Program-made: the position numbers and the translations under genes
Notes under the pieces: model-generated
Seen by the model: the letters and a program-made list of their open reading frames with translations, nothing else
Told to the model about the DNA's origin: nothing
Databases searched by the model: none
Assembly: GCA_002483265.1 (NCBI GenBank)
Contig: DLHO01000027.1
Span: 186,001 to 250,000 of the forward strand
Direction of reading: 5' to 3'
Source: Flavobacteriales bacterium UBA7666
GTDB taxonomy: Bacteria > Bacteroidota > Bacteroidia > Flavobacteriales_D > Crocinitomicaceae
DNA: 64,000 nucleotides
Part shown: one piece after another, positions 18,797-28,190 of the stretch
Layout: each line of letters begins with the position of its first letter
How positions within the stretch are numbered: the first letter of the stretch is position 1

Positions 18797-18896
18797 AGGC
18801 ATTTTTGCTTACTTTTTGTGCCTTGGAAAGAGGCCGCGTAGCGGGTGAAGACGCACAGCAACAAACGTTAGTGCGAAAGCTGTAAGGTAAGTAAGA
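18797..18896 (+). repeat. dispersed structured repeat, copy B
   Basis: Second copy of the element at 9751-9856, same orientation. Outer stem CTTACTT (18808-18814) with AAGTAAG (18889-18895), hairpin GCCTT-GGAAA-GAGGC (18820-18834, one G-U pair), hairpin CCGC-GTA-GCGG (18833-18843) and the conserved GTGCGAAAGC loop. It lies in the 395-nt gap 18613-19007 between two minus-strand genes; apart from this repeat and the terminator at 18949 the gap shows nothing. Confidence 0.8.
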
Positions 18897-18948
18897 GAAA
18901 TGAACTCACTGTAAAAAGTGTGCGTCTATTTTAAACGGAAAACACAAA

Positions 18949-18989
18949 AAAAACCCCGAAGCAATGTTTATATCTACTTCGGGGTTTTT
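18949..18989 (-). terminator. intrinsic terminator of the S8 protease gene
   Basis: A 13-bp perfect stem (AAAAACCCCGAAG at 18949-18961, CTTCGGGGTTTTT at 18977-18989) with a 15-nt loop. It has a T-run on both strands and lies 19 nt past the protease stop codon. Confidence 0.9.
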
Positions 18990-19007
18990 CAATAAAAATG
19001 ATGAAAT

Positions 19008-22000
19008 CTAGTTTTTAATCACTTTTGAAGTTGCTTCGTGTGTATCGGAAAGGATGCGAACGAAATACATTCCGGATGCATAGGCTGCGATCGGAATTTC
19101 AACTAAAGTAACTTGATTTGCCAAGCGGTTTGAGCTTAACAATTGCCCCATTTCATTATATAATTCGATGTTTGAACCGGAAGTCAGACCTTGGTCACTT
19201 ACTATGTGGATCACAGATTGATCCGGGTTAAGTGAAACCACATAATTGATGTTCAGATCGTTCAATCCCAATCCGCAATTGGTCGTAATTTGAATTGGAA
19301 ACAGGGTCGTATCCGATCCACAGGCATTCTCGGTAATTAAGATGACATCTGCATTACCGTCGTTTCCAAATGTAACAGTTGGTGAGGAACTGTTCGAGGT
19401 AACCGGAGTTCCTCCGGGGAAGAACCACGCAAAACTATCAGCATGAGTCGAGTTACTTCCATCAAAAGAAACAGATGTCGGACAAGCTATGGTACTATCC
19501 ACAAACGCGATCGAAGCCACCGTAGGATCATCCACATTGATGGTAATGGTTGTAGAATTACTGCAAGAACCCGTTGTTCCATTAATCGAATAAGTAGTTG
19601 TTACAGTTGGACTTGCAGTGACATTGTTACCTGTTGTTGCTGATAAACCGGTTCCTGGAGTCCAGTTAATAGAACTTGCTCCCGAAGCAGTTAACGGAGT
19701 GCTTGCACCATTACAAATCGTATTGTTTCCACTTACACTAATCGTTGGTGTAGGATTCACGGTAATGGACACAAATGCAGAGTCAAATAAAGAACATCCA
19801 CCGCCGATCGTATACAAAATCGCATCGTAGGTTCCAGGTGTTGCGTAAGTTACTGAAGCCGTCGGAGCTGAAGGAAGAACTGTTGGTGTTCCACCTGGGA
19901 AATACCACAATAAAGTGTCTTGATAGGTGCTTCCAGCTGCACTGAAATCTACCGAGTTTCCAGCACAAAGTGATAAAGTACTTGGCGTAAGAACCGCCTG
20001 AGAAGGTGTGTTTGTAAGGAAAGGATGGATGTATAAAGAAGCACTCAAATTCCACGATCCTGCCGTAGTATATTGATACCATAAATTGTCCGCTTGTTGT
20101 TCCCAAATCGCAGATGGAGTGGTTTGCCCTGCTGTGTTACTTACTACATTTAAAGTGTCTTTTACACCTACAGACCATTGTAAATTCGTTAAGCCTACAG
20201 AAACGAAAAATTTCTTGGATGCCGGTAAAGTAACGGGATTATTCACGAAACTCGCTTCTGTATAGAAACCTCCGTTAACGTCCGTCATAATCTGACCCAT
20301 TGTCAGGTTGGAACTTCCCAACACAGCTCCCGGAGTTCCGCTAGTACCGTCGTAAATAGTGATCGGAACAATTTTGCCGGGAGTTGCAGAATATGCTCTT
20401 CCAAACGCAACCCAAACATTGTTCAAAATCGTATTGGGAGACGCCGAAGCATCAAAATACATCGCTTTTTGTTTGTCTAAATAGACATTCATTCCATTGA
20501 TCCAGCCGTCCTGACCAACAGTTGCTCCCGTAAAATAATTAGTACCTGTCCAACCAACCGGTGCAGGGAGATTAATTTTCTGACAAACGGCAGCAGTACT
20601 CACCACAATGTAACCTGTTTTTGTTTCGGTATCTGTTCCGTTTGCATTTGTAACAGTAAGCGAAACGTTATAAGTTCCCGGAGTATTGTAAGTAATGGAA
20701 GGTGGATTTTGGCCATTGAATGAAGCCGGTGTTCCACCTGTAAAAGTCCAACTCCATGAAGTTGGATTGTACGTACTTAGATTCGTGAAAACAACCGATC
20801 CTCCTGCACTGATTGCTGTGAAATTAGCACTAAAATCTGCTATCGGTGGATTATTTAGGGAAGCTGCCACGCAAGCCATTGCTGCGGATGCATCAATTCG
20901 TCCGCTTCCAAGCTGCCCGATATAAGAAGGGTTTTGAGCGTTAATATTTGCAGCTGTTGAAAGCAAACAGTTAATCAAATCCGCATTTGGCATCGTTGGA
21001 TTTAATGATTTCATTAAACCCGCCAAACCTGCAAGCATTGGCGAAGCCATTGAAGTTCCTGATTTATTTCCGTAAGTATTTCCAACAGTTGTACTGTAAA
21101 TATTATTTCCCGGAGCAGATACATCGACCCACGAACCGTAATTTGAAAAGCTTGCTTTTGTATTGGAACTTGTTGTTGCAGCAACCGAAACCACATTGTT
21201 GTAAGCGGCAGGGTAAAACTGAGTATTCACGTTGTCATTTCCGGCAGCAGCAATTAAGATACAACCTTCTCCAACAGCATAGTTGACGATATTTTGAGCA
21301 GTAGTGGAACTACCAGGTCCTCCCCAGCTCATATTGATTACGTCGGCGCCACTTACAGCAGCATAAAGAATTCCGTCGTAACCATTGGTAACCTGTCCAA
21401 CCGTTGTTGTGGATTTTACACACATCAATTTACAGCTGAAACCAATAGAAGCTACTCCGATACCGTTGTTGGAACGTGCAGAAACAATTCCAGCTACGTG
21501 TGTTCCGTGATCGAAAGAAGCACTTGGTGGATTTGGATTGTTGTCATTACTTCCTACATCATATCCGTTGATATCATCAATGTATCCGTTGTTGTCGTCG
21601 TCAATATTGTTTCCGGCAATTTCACCGGTATTTACCCACAGGTTGGGAGAAAGATCAGCATGTGTACGCTCAATTGCATCATCTACGATTGCAACAACGA
21701 CATTACTTCCCGTAGAAAAGTAATTCCATGCGGCAGGAGCATTGATGTTCGCTAATCCCCACTGTGAGCTATAAGAAGGATCATTAGGAGTTAAACACAT
21801 GCGGTCAAGCGGAACTTTTTCAGCGTATTCAACACCTTTCAGATTTTCTAAGTCTTTGATGCACTTTTCAATATCCTGAATGGATGAAAACTCCAATAAG
21901 TAGGTGCGCTGTAAAACTCCCGAATTCTTAGCCGCAGCAAAAGGTTTGGAGAGATTAACAAATCCGTATTTGGAAGCAATTTGATCCAATCCGGGAATAG

Positions 22001-22160
22001 ATTGAAGCTGAATTTTATTGGGATTTTCTTTTAGCGGTTGAGAGATTCTAACTTCATTGGTTAGTTTGAACCAGATTTTTCCATCCTGATAGTTTACATG
22101 AACAGTTTGTGCAAATAAACCAAACGGAATTAGCGCCAATAGCGCGAGTAGCTTTTTCAT
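19008..22160 (-). CDS. T9SS-exported subtilisin-like serine protease with PKD domains
   Basis: A 1050-residue secreted S8 peptidase. Signal peptide 1-17, propeptide to about 125, then the catalytic domain with Asp160 (VVVAIVDDAIE), His218 (FDHGTHVAG), oxyanion Asn308 (AAAGN) and Ser370 (SGTSMASP), so the triad is complete. The catalytic domain holds an acidic NNIDDDNNGYIDDINGYD insertion likely to bind calcium. Downstream are PKD-type domains (NPPIADFSANFTAI, GGTPASFNG and similar later repeats) and at the C-terminus a type A sorting domain (VELYNEMGQ-like ...YASGMYFVRI...VIKN) recognised by the type IX secretion system. Likely a surface or released protease. A strong terminator follows. Confidence 0.93.
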   Translation of the reverse strand: MKKLLALLALIPFGLFAQTVHVNYQDGKIWFKLTNEVRISQPLKENPNKIQLQSIPGLDQIASKYGFVNLSKPFAAAKNSGVLQRTYLLEFSSIQDIEKCIKDLENLKGVEYAEKVPLDRMCLTPNDPSYSSQWGLANINAPAAWNYFSTGSNVVVAIVDDAIERTHADLSPNLWVNTGEIAGNNIDDDNNGYIDDINGYDVGSNDNNPNPPSASFDHGTHVAGIVSARSNNGIGVASIGFSCKLMCVKSTTTVGQVTNGYDGILYAAVSGADVINMSWGGPGSSTTAQNIVNYAVGEGCILIAAAGNDNVNTQFYPAAYNNVVSVAATTSSNTKASFSNYGSWVDVSAPGNNIYSTTVGNTYGNKSGTSMASPMLAGLAGLMKSLNPTMPNADLINCLLSTAANINAQNPSYIGQLGSGRIDASAAMACVAASLNNPPIADFSANFTAISAGGSVVFTNLSTYNPTSWSWTFTGGTPASFNGQNPPSITYNTPGTYNVSLTVTNANGTDTETKTGYIVVSTAAVCQKINLPAPVGWTGTNYFTGATVGQDGWINGMNVYLDKQKAMYFDASASPNTILNNVWVAFGRAYSATPGKIVPITIYDGTSGTPGAVLGSSNLTMGQIMTDVNGGFYTEASFVNNPVTLPASKKFFVSVGLTNLQWSVGVKDTLNVVSNTAGQTTPSAIWEQQADNLWYQYTTAGSWNLSASLYIHPFLTNTPSQAVLTPSTLSLCAGNSVDFSAAGSTYQDTLLWYFPGGTPTVLPSAPTASVTYATPGTYDAILYTIGGGCSLFDSAFVSITVNPTPTISVSGNNTICNGASTPLTASGASSINWTPGTGLSATTGNNVTASPTVTTTYSINGTTGSCSNSTTITINVDDPTVASIAFVDSTIACPTSVSFDGSNSTHADSFAWFFPGGTPVTSNSSSPTVTFGNDGNADVILITENACGSDTTLFPIQITTNCGLGLNDLNINYVVSLNPDQSVIHIVSDQGLTSGSNIELYNEMGQLLSSNRLANQVTLVEIPIAAYASGMYFVRILSDTHEATSKVIKN

Positions 22161-22306
22161 AAGTCTTTGTTTAGCAGACGCAATTTACAATAAAATTTTG
22201 ATAGCAAATTAAATTTCAAGGGATTAAGGGGCGAGATCAACTCTGTTTCCGGAATGATTCAATCCAATCAAAAAACACTAAATTTAGAAACGTCAATAGT
22301 TCATAA

Positions 22307-22945
22307 ATGAAAATCATCCGGTTTAAGATTCTTCTGGTCTTTTTAATCTCCTTTGCAGTAGGATCGGTCTTCTATTGTTTAAAATGGTCGATTCAGGAAA
22401 GTATTATTTTTTCCTGGCTCACATTCGGCGGATTATACCTGTTGGAAAGCATGATCACGATGATTCGGATTCCTTCTACATCCATCATGCTGCGCGCAAA
22501 AGAGGAAGATCTGGGTGTTTGGATGCAATTCGTTGTCTTGGTTATGACCTGTTCCACTGCCTTGATCGCAATTATTTTCTGGAACAGCGACAACAACAGT
22601 CATTTCAGCAAACACAGCACCATTCACGAAATGTTCTTCATTGCTTCCGTGACATTGGCCTGGATAGTACTTCACTTGTCATTTACCTTCCGGTACGCAC
22701 ATTTGTACTATGGAGACGAAAAATATGTCAACCATGCCCGCGGACTGGATTTTCCGGGAGAAGAGCATCCGGATTACTTTGATTTTGCCTACTATTCGTT
22801 TACTATCGGGATGACCTTTCAGGTTTCAGATGTGGTAATTAAATCCAAAGGATTGCGCCGTTTGACTTTAGCCCATTCCCTGCTTGCATTTTTCTTCAAT
22901 ACCATTCTGATCGCCGTCACGATCAATGAGATTATTAATATTTGA
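22307..22945 (+). CDS. DUF1345 family membrane protein
   Basis: A 212-residue integral membrane protein of DUF1345. About five hydrophobic segments are visible (roughly 8-25, 33-55, 75-95, 110-130, 185-208) along with the family segments TSIMLRAKEEDLGVW, FRYAHLYY and FAYYSFTIGMTFQVSDV. The last two resemble an ion-channel-like pore helix region, but no function is established. Stop codons of this gene and the convergent 22946 gene abut with no gap. Confidence 0.88.
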   Translation: MKIIRFKILLVFLISFAVGSVFYCLKWSIQESIIFSWLTFGGLYLLESMITMIRIPSTSIMLRAKEEDLGVWMQFVVLVMTCSTALIAIIFWNSDNNSHFSKHSTIHEMFFIASVTLAWIVLHLSFTFRYAHLYYGDEKYVNHARGLDFPGEEHPDYFDFAYYSFTIGMTFQVSDVVIKSKGLRRLTLAHSLLAFFFNTILIAVTINEIINI

Positions 22946-24196
22946 TTATCCGACCACTGGTGGAATCACCACTTCCTCTACCTCTTCGGGCTCCGGGAAC
23001 ACAATTGTCCGCTTCAATTCTTTGGTAGGAATGAATGGCCTGCTGGTTAGTGGAAAAAGATTCATCAATTCACCACTGTAATAAAACTCATAGCACAACC
23101 CGCCAAAAGTATATTCTTTATCACCCACATTGAAAGTAGATCCTCCAACCGATGGGTTTTTCTTTGGCTTGCTTTTTTGGAACCCAAGATTGTATAAAGT
23201 CCCAAGAATTTCAGGTCTGTAAGCTAAAGTAAATCCTTCTCTTTCCCAGTGTGATTGGAACTGACGTAAGAAAAATGCGGTATACAAATACGAATAGAAA
23301 TGATCTCCGCCTTTCATCAAACGCTGAATCGTCAAATGCTTATGTGCTTCAATGGTATCATTCACCAACTCAGGGAAGGAATCTTTTACGTTCAGACAAT
23401 TTTGATAATAATCTCCGGGATAAAACGGACTGGAAGCATCATACAAATTTCGCTCAATTTTCAAGGCCGTATTCTGAAGGATTCCCGTAACACCGTATCC
23501 GCGATTGGTAGTCAAAATCAAACGATTGTATGGAACCACGTATTTTTTGAATTGTTCTCTGGAAGAGTTGAACATCCGGATTTGTTCTCCCACCAAACAC
23601 ATAACAATCAATCGGGATTCAACACCTGTAATGCGTGAAACAGAATCGATAGCAGCACTATCAGCTCTTACTACATTGCAGAATTCTTTCCACTCCCGGT
23701 AATTTGCCCAGGGATAGATCGAAAGAGATGCCTCGTTTGCATGTTCTTCAATCCGTTGCAATTCCTGCTGATAACCCTTGTGTTTTTTCATGCGCAGATT
23801 CGCCGCATCCAACATTCTCAAGGCAATAGTAACATCTCCTGAACGTTGAAACGCATCTAAAATCATCTTGGCATTTTGCGGATAATATTTTGCCAGAAGT
23901 CCTACGTTTTGATACATCTGACGCTCTTGTTTGGCAAAAGTCAAACTATCGGTTTTGAATCCCTGATTGTACTTATCAGCCATTTTCGAAAAATAGCGGC
24001 TGTTCAGATCCACATTCCCACCATCATTGGTCCATTTGAACTTCGCTGCCAAAGCAACACCGATCAATGCCATAGCAAATAATGCAAGTAAGTGAATCAC
24101 GCCAAAATAACCACGGCGCAGCCATTTTCTGAATTTACTTCTGGGTTTTTTAAGTGCTTCGGTTTGCAGTTGGACTGGAGAATCGGAGTGTTCCAT
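22946..24196 (-). CDS. membrane-anchored protein, possibly lysozyme-like
   Basis: A 416-residue protein I cannot assign with confidence. It has a basic N-terminus, one transmembrane helix (about 30-52: IHLLALFAMALIGVALAA), then a helical extracytoplasmic part. SRITGVESRLIVMCLVGEQ (about 190-210) followed by RGYGVTGILQNTALKIE resembles the catalytic-Glu helix and the G-x-x-G-I-x-x-x-T-A segment of lytic transglycosylases, so a peptidoglycan role is possible. ATG 24196 is chosen since earlier codons precede a poor N-terminus. A proline-, glutamate- and valine-rich tail ends the protein (PEPEEVEEVVIPPVVG). Confidence 0.6.
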   Translation of the reverse strand: MEHSDSPVQLQTEALKKPRSKFRKWLRRGYFGVIHLLALFAMALIGVALAAKFKWTNDGGNVDLNSRYFSKMADKYNQGFKTDSLTFAKQERQMYQNVGLLAKYYPQNAKMILDAFQRSGDVTIALRMLDAANLRMKKHKGYQQELQRIEEHANEASLSIYPWANYREWKEFCNVVRADSAAIDSVSRITGVESRLIVMCLVGEQIRMFNSSREQFKKYVVPYNRLILTTNRGYGVTGILQNTALKIERNLYDASSPFYPGDYYQNCLNVKDSFPELVNDTIEAHKHLTIQRLMKGGDHFYSYLYTAFFLRQFQSHWEREGFTLAYRPEILGTLYNLGFQKSKPKKNPSVGGSTFNVGDKEYTFGGLCYEFYYSGELMNLFPLTSRPFIPTKELKRTIVFPEPEEVEEVVIPPVVG

Positions 24197-24434
24197 CGAT
24201 GGTTTAATTTGTGCAAAAATAGAAATCTGATTTGAAAAATGAGCAGAAAGGAACCGCAATGAATTGAAAATGATTTCAATCAGCGGATTTAATTGAATAA
24301 AAGGAGGTTATGGATGTGTCGTTTTTCAGTAGTAGGTTCGCGATGCTTGGTGTACCTACGATAATCACGTGAATGATTTTTTCGAAACCTTTGTTTACCT
24401 TTCCAACTTCCAAACACAACCAGTAAATTCAGCG

Positions 24435-25001
24435 ATGGAGAAACCCCTATACGATCCTTTAGAAATGAAAAAAGAGCTTGCAGTTCTTTACAAACATTTC
24501 CCGGAGGTCAAACGCCTGCTTCGAACGTTTGGTTGCGATGGTCTGACTGCGGAAGACTTGTTTCAGGAAGCATTGATCATTTACCTGCGTAAGAAAAACG
24601 ATCCCGATTTCGAGTTTCAATTGGCTCCCATTCATTTCATTAAACAAACCTGCAAGCTGTTGTGGTTTAATGCCGCTCGTAAAGAACAAAAACAAGGTGC
24701 AGGAAGTTTAGAAACGGATCTGGAAGATATTTCCGACTCGTGGATGGAGAAAGAGTTGCAATACAAACAACTGGAAAGTGCTTTAACGAAAATAGGAGCA
24801 CAGTGCAAGGAGTTATTGCATTTGTTCTATGGCTTGGGTTGGAACATGGTGGACATTGCCAAAAAGCTCGATTTCAGAAACGATAAAGTAGCCAAAGCAC
24901 AGAAATATCGCTGCATCCAAAAAGCCAAAGATTTGGTGCAGGAAGCTCAGTTGGACTTCGACTCCGCTCAGCCAACTTTCGATTCAACTCAATTAATATA
25001 A
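24435..25001 (+). CDS. ECF-type RNA polymerase sigma factor
   Basis: A 188-residue sigma-70-family factor. Region 2 is seen in LTAEDLFQEALIIYLRK and FIKQTCKLLWFNAARKE, and region 4 in IGAQCKELLHLFYGLGWNMVDIAKKLDFRNDKVAKAQKYRCIQKAKD, a helix-turn-helix that reads the -35 region. The gene starts 10 nt before a large anti-sigma-like gene, the usual pairing, so its activity is probably held back by that membrane protein. The C-terminal tail DFDSAQPTFDSTQLI is unusual in composition. A 6-nt inverted repeat GTAGGT/ACCTAC (24332-24359) lies upstream. ATG 24435 gives a normal N-terminus. Confidence 0.9.
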   Translation: MEKPLYDPLEMKKELAVLYKHFPEVKRLLRTFGCDGLTAEDLFQEALIIYLRKKNDPDFEFQLAPIHFIKQTCKLLWFNAARKEQKQGAGSLETDLEDISDSWMEKELQYKQLESALTKIGAQCKELLHLFYGLGWNMVDIAKKLDFRNDKVAKAQKYRCIQKAKDLVQEAQLDFDSAQPTFDSTQLI

Positions 25002-25010
25002 TTCTAAGCC

Positions 25011-28000
25011 ATGGAAACAAATTGGAATCAATTGATTGAGCGTTATTTGAATAACGAACTTTCAGCAGAAGGGAAAACGGCTTTTGAAGCAGAATTGAAA
25101 CAGAATTCAGAACTCCAAAACGAATTTGAATTACACAAGCTAACAAAGGAGCTGATTCAGCGAAACTCTTTACGCACTCTGGTGAAGGAATCCGGGAAGT
25201 GGTTTCACCTGAAGAAAGTCTTGGTAAATAGTGGAATTATATTGGTGATAACAGGAATTTTGGCGGCAGCGATTTATGTATTTGCTGTGAGAACTGGTAA
25301 ACCCGATCAAGCCCAAAAACAGGAGGTCTTGAAACAAGAGCTGATGAAGCAAATGGAAACTTCTCTGGCTTTTGACAAGATAGATCCGGAATATTTCCAA
25401 TTCACAGGAAAGTCAGATGTGTTTTTGTCTGAAAGCGGTGTGTTATTGAGTATCACAGATGAATCATTCTTACTGGATGGTAAATCTTATAAAGGAGAAG
25501 CAATCATTCAATGGCAGGAAGCCCAAGAAGCATCTGATATTGTGAAAGCAGGATTGAGCACGACTTCCGGAGACCAGTTGTTGGAAACGCAGGGAATGTT
25601 CAGTTTGAATGCATTCACACCGGAAGGTAAAAAACTGCAATTGACGGATAAAGGAGTTTATGTGCAGGTTCCGGTCGATGAACTCAAAAAGGATATGAAA
25701 CTGTTCACCGGAGTTCCCGGAAAGAACGGAACAATCGATTGGCAGGCTCCTGTGGAACTGGAACGTTTGCCCAAACCGAAAGGCATGGAAAAAATGGATT
25801 TGTTCCCGCCGCGCTACGAGCCCAAACTGAACGAATTGAAGTGGTTCAAAGAGAAAACTAAGCGCGATAGTTTGTATTTGAGTTTTGAGGAGGAGGATTC
25901 AATAGATTCTACCGCCTCCTTTTTTGAAGATATACAAATGTATAACCAGCCTAAAATGGAATCTCCCAAAAGAATTTCCGAAAATCCAAATAGCACAGGC
26001 GCGGCACAAATCGCTATGATAACTCCTCCTAAAACAGGAAGCACCTTTTATCAGCTCTTTTCGGAAACCAAAAAAGCACAACAACCGGCTGTTGAATCTG
26101 CAAAAGATAAGACGCGATGGAATTTTAATGTTCATTATTTGGGGAATAATGAAGCAATGGTCATCGCAACCGTAACTATTGCAAAGAATTGGCATATAAA
26201 TGCGCTGAATACTCCAAAAGGAAGTTTTGGCCTCGCAACCAATTTTAAACTGAAAGGAACTCCAAACTATACGTTAATTGGAAAACCCTCTGAGTCAAAA
26301 CCGATATTACAACATGATGATGTTGCCGACGAAGATTTGGCTTATCATCAAGGAGGAGTTCAATTCAGACAAAAGATCAAAATCAGCTCGAAAAAAGAAT
26401 TTACACTTGATGGCTCCTATTTTTACACAGCTTGTAACGAGAATGGCTGCCTTCCCCCTTACCAAGGAACTTTTTCTGTGAAAGTGAATGGAGTAAAAGG
26501 ATCAAATCAGATCAGTGAACCGAATGGACCAACATCCCACATTCCACCGTCCAAAGTATTAGCCATCTGGAACAAAAAATTCAACGGCACAAACCTGTCA
26601 ACACAGGATTTCGAAGACCGCATGAAGGAAATCCACGAAACCTGCAATGAAAAAGTATTTGATGTGTATGCGAAAAACCTGAATACACCCTTGTGGGAAT
26701 TGGATCAGCGTGTAGTAAAAATGGGATATCCAAGATTTCAGCGTTTTGCAGATCAAAAAGTGGGAATGATTCAGATGGATGATGTACATCAGCAGAATCT
26801 GGCTGCTTTCTACGAAAAAGCCATTGAAACTCTTCGCGAAAAAGGGAGAAAAGAAGTAGAAATGGCTTTGAAAAAAGAAGAACAGTGGGACAATGAGGTG
26901 CAGGATGAGCGCCAAAAAGAAGTGCTCCTAAAAGGAATCAGGGAGACTTTAAATGCAAAAGAAGAGACTGATTTTAACCTGGCTCATATGGCAAAGCAAT
27001 TGAAACAAACGGTTGGTTTTGCAATTACCGGTAAAACGGTGGATTCAAGAGATCGACTGGTGTCAGGAAGTTGGTCGGGAGCACCTGCCAAAAGACAATT
27101 GCCGATTGTTGTAAACATAGACCGTTATGCGAGACCATTTCGTCCAAATCGAAATATATATACTCGAACTACGATTAAAATGAAGCCTGTTAGTTATGAA
27201 GCATTCACAGCCAATGTGGAAGCTTTCAAAGACTTTGACCGCCTGTACTTTTACCTCTTCCCGAAACAAGTGAACAGTTATCAACGCCGTGATTTTGTCA
27301 ATGGCAGATTGAATCATTCATTAAATGATGCGATGGATTACTCGGGTCTTGCATTCGGATTGAATGAAGATGGGTTTTACCTTTTTGAAATACCCGAATT
27401 GCGAGCAAAGGATTTCGGTTCGATCAAGCTTCAAAAAGTGAGTGAAAAACAATTTGAAGCACGCCTGGAGCAATTGAATGAAAGGCGTGGTGTCCGGGCA
27501 GTTCCAATTAAGGATGAACTCAACTGGCTCTTCAAAGAAAAAGCGAATTATAAGGTTCAGCGGAAACGAAGAGAAAACGTACAGTTCCGGAATACCATTC
27601 GTCCAACAATCTATTCGTGTTTAAGAACTGAAAGTACACCAAGTGATACGATTCAAACCCTTCTTCCGGCCACAGTTAAGAATCTGAGTCAAAACAAAAA
27701 AGAAGTGAAAGGGTCTTTGGATATAGTTGATGAACCGGCAACTTTCCCTGGTGGAAATGCTGCTCTGTTACTGTTTTTAAGAGAGAATATTCAGATTCCC
27801 CAGGAAATGATCGAAAAGAATATCACCGGGAAGGTTTTCTTAGGTTTTGTCGTTGATGAAAACGGGAAGATTTCCAATGTGACGGTTAAGAAAGGAATTC
27901 CCAATTGCAGGGAATGTGATGAAGAAGCCGTGCGCGTGGTAAAGAAACTACCACCTTTTATGCCGGGTAAAGTGAATGGCAAGAATGTCGCTTCAAGGTA

Positions 28001-28031
28001 TAGTTTACCGATAAGTTTTAAAACGAACTAA
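25011..28031 (+). CDS. anti-sigma-like membrane protein with DsbD-N and TonB C-terminal domains
   Basis: A 1006-residue protein with an odd domain order. Residues 1-65 form a cytoplasmic helical anti-sigma-like part (RYLNNELSAEGKTAFEAELKQ). A single transmembrane helix spans about 70-92. The periplasmic part includes a DsbD N-terminal-like domain (about 370-495) with TACNENGCLPPY, Cys475 and Cys480; in DsbD such cysteines pass electrons to periplasmic partners. The end (about 905-1006) is a TonB C-terminal-like domain (FPGGNAALLLFL, GKVFLGFVVDENGKISNVTVK, EEAVRVVKKLPPFMPG). The middle is unrecognised, with charged helices. It likely holds the preceding sigma factor and may respond to redox or envelope state; that is inference. 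Confidence 0.75.
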   Translation: METNWNQLIERYLNNELSAEGKTAFEAELKQNSELQNEFELHKLTKELIQRNSLRTLVKESGKWFHLKKVLVNSGIILVITGILAAAIYVFAVRTGKPDQAQKQEVLKQELMKQMETSLAFDKIDPEYFQFTGKSDVFLSESGVLLSITDESFLLDGKSYKGEAIIQWQEAQEASDIVKAGLSTTSGDQLLETQGMFSLNAFTPEGKKLQLTDKGVYVQVPVDELKKDMKLFTGVPGKNGTIDWQAPVELERLPKPKGMEKMDLFPPRYEPKLNELKWFKEKTKRDSLYLSFEEEDSIDSTASFFEDIQMYNQPKMESPKRISENPNSTGAAQIAMITPPKTGSTFYQLFSETKKAQQPAVESAKDKTRWNFNVHYLGNNEAMVIATVTIAKNWHINALNTPKGSFGLATNFKLKGTPNYTLIGKPSESKPILQHDDVADEDLAYHQGGVQFRQKIKISSKKEFTLDGSYFYTACNENGCLPPYQGTFSVKVNGVKGSNQISEPNGPTSHIPPSKVLAIWNKKFNGTNLSTQDFEDRMKEIHETCNEKVFDVYAKNLNTPLWELDQRVVKMGYPRFQRFADQKVGMIQMDDVHQQNLAAFYEKAIETLREKGRKEVEMALKKEEQWDNEVQDERQKEVLLKGIRETLNAKEETDFNLAHMAKQLKQTVGFAITGKTVDSRDRLVSGSWSGAPAKRQLPIVVNIDRYARPFRPNRNIYTRTTIKMKPVSYEAFTANVEAFKDFDRLYFYLFPKQVNSYQRRDFVNGRLNHSLNDAMDYSGLAFGLNEDGFYLFEIPELRAKDFGSIKLQKVSEKQFEARLEQLNERRGVRAVPIKDELNWLFKEKANYKVQRKRRENVQFRNTIRPTIYSCLRTESTPSDTIQTLLPATVKNLSQNKKEVKGSLDIVDEPATFPGGNAALLLFLRENIQIPQEMIEKNITGKVFLGFVVDENGKISNVTVKKGIPNCRECDEEAVRVVKKLPPFMPGKVNGKNVASRYSLPISFKTN

Positions 28032-28044
28032 TTCTAAGTTTGAA

Positions 28045-28094
28045 TTTGCAAACGACACACTTCAGTTTGTAAATAGCACATATAAAAGCACAAA
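28045..28094 (+). promoter_or_regulatory. possible LytTR-type octamer array upstream of the kinase gene
   Basis: Three octamers at 21-bp steps: TTTGCAAA (28045), TTTGTAAA (28066) and AGCACAAA (28087), all related to the TTTACAAA sites at 31845-34592. Unlike those, the distance to the nearest -7-like element (TATCTTTA, 28175) is about 80 nt, so autoregulation is less certain. Confidence 0.4.
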
Positions 28095-28190
28095 CAACTC
28101 ACAATCAATCAAGTATGTGAGTGTTCAAAAAAACACTTTGAAGCAATCCACACGTGATAAATCAGTCAGATGTGTATCTTTAGTCTACTT

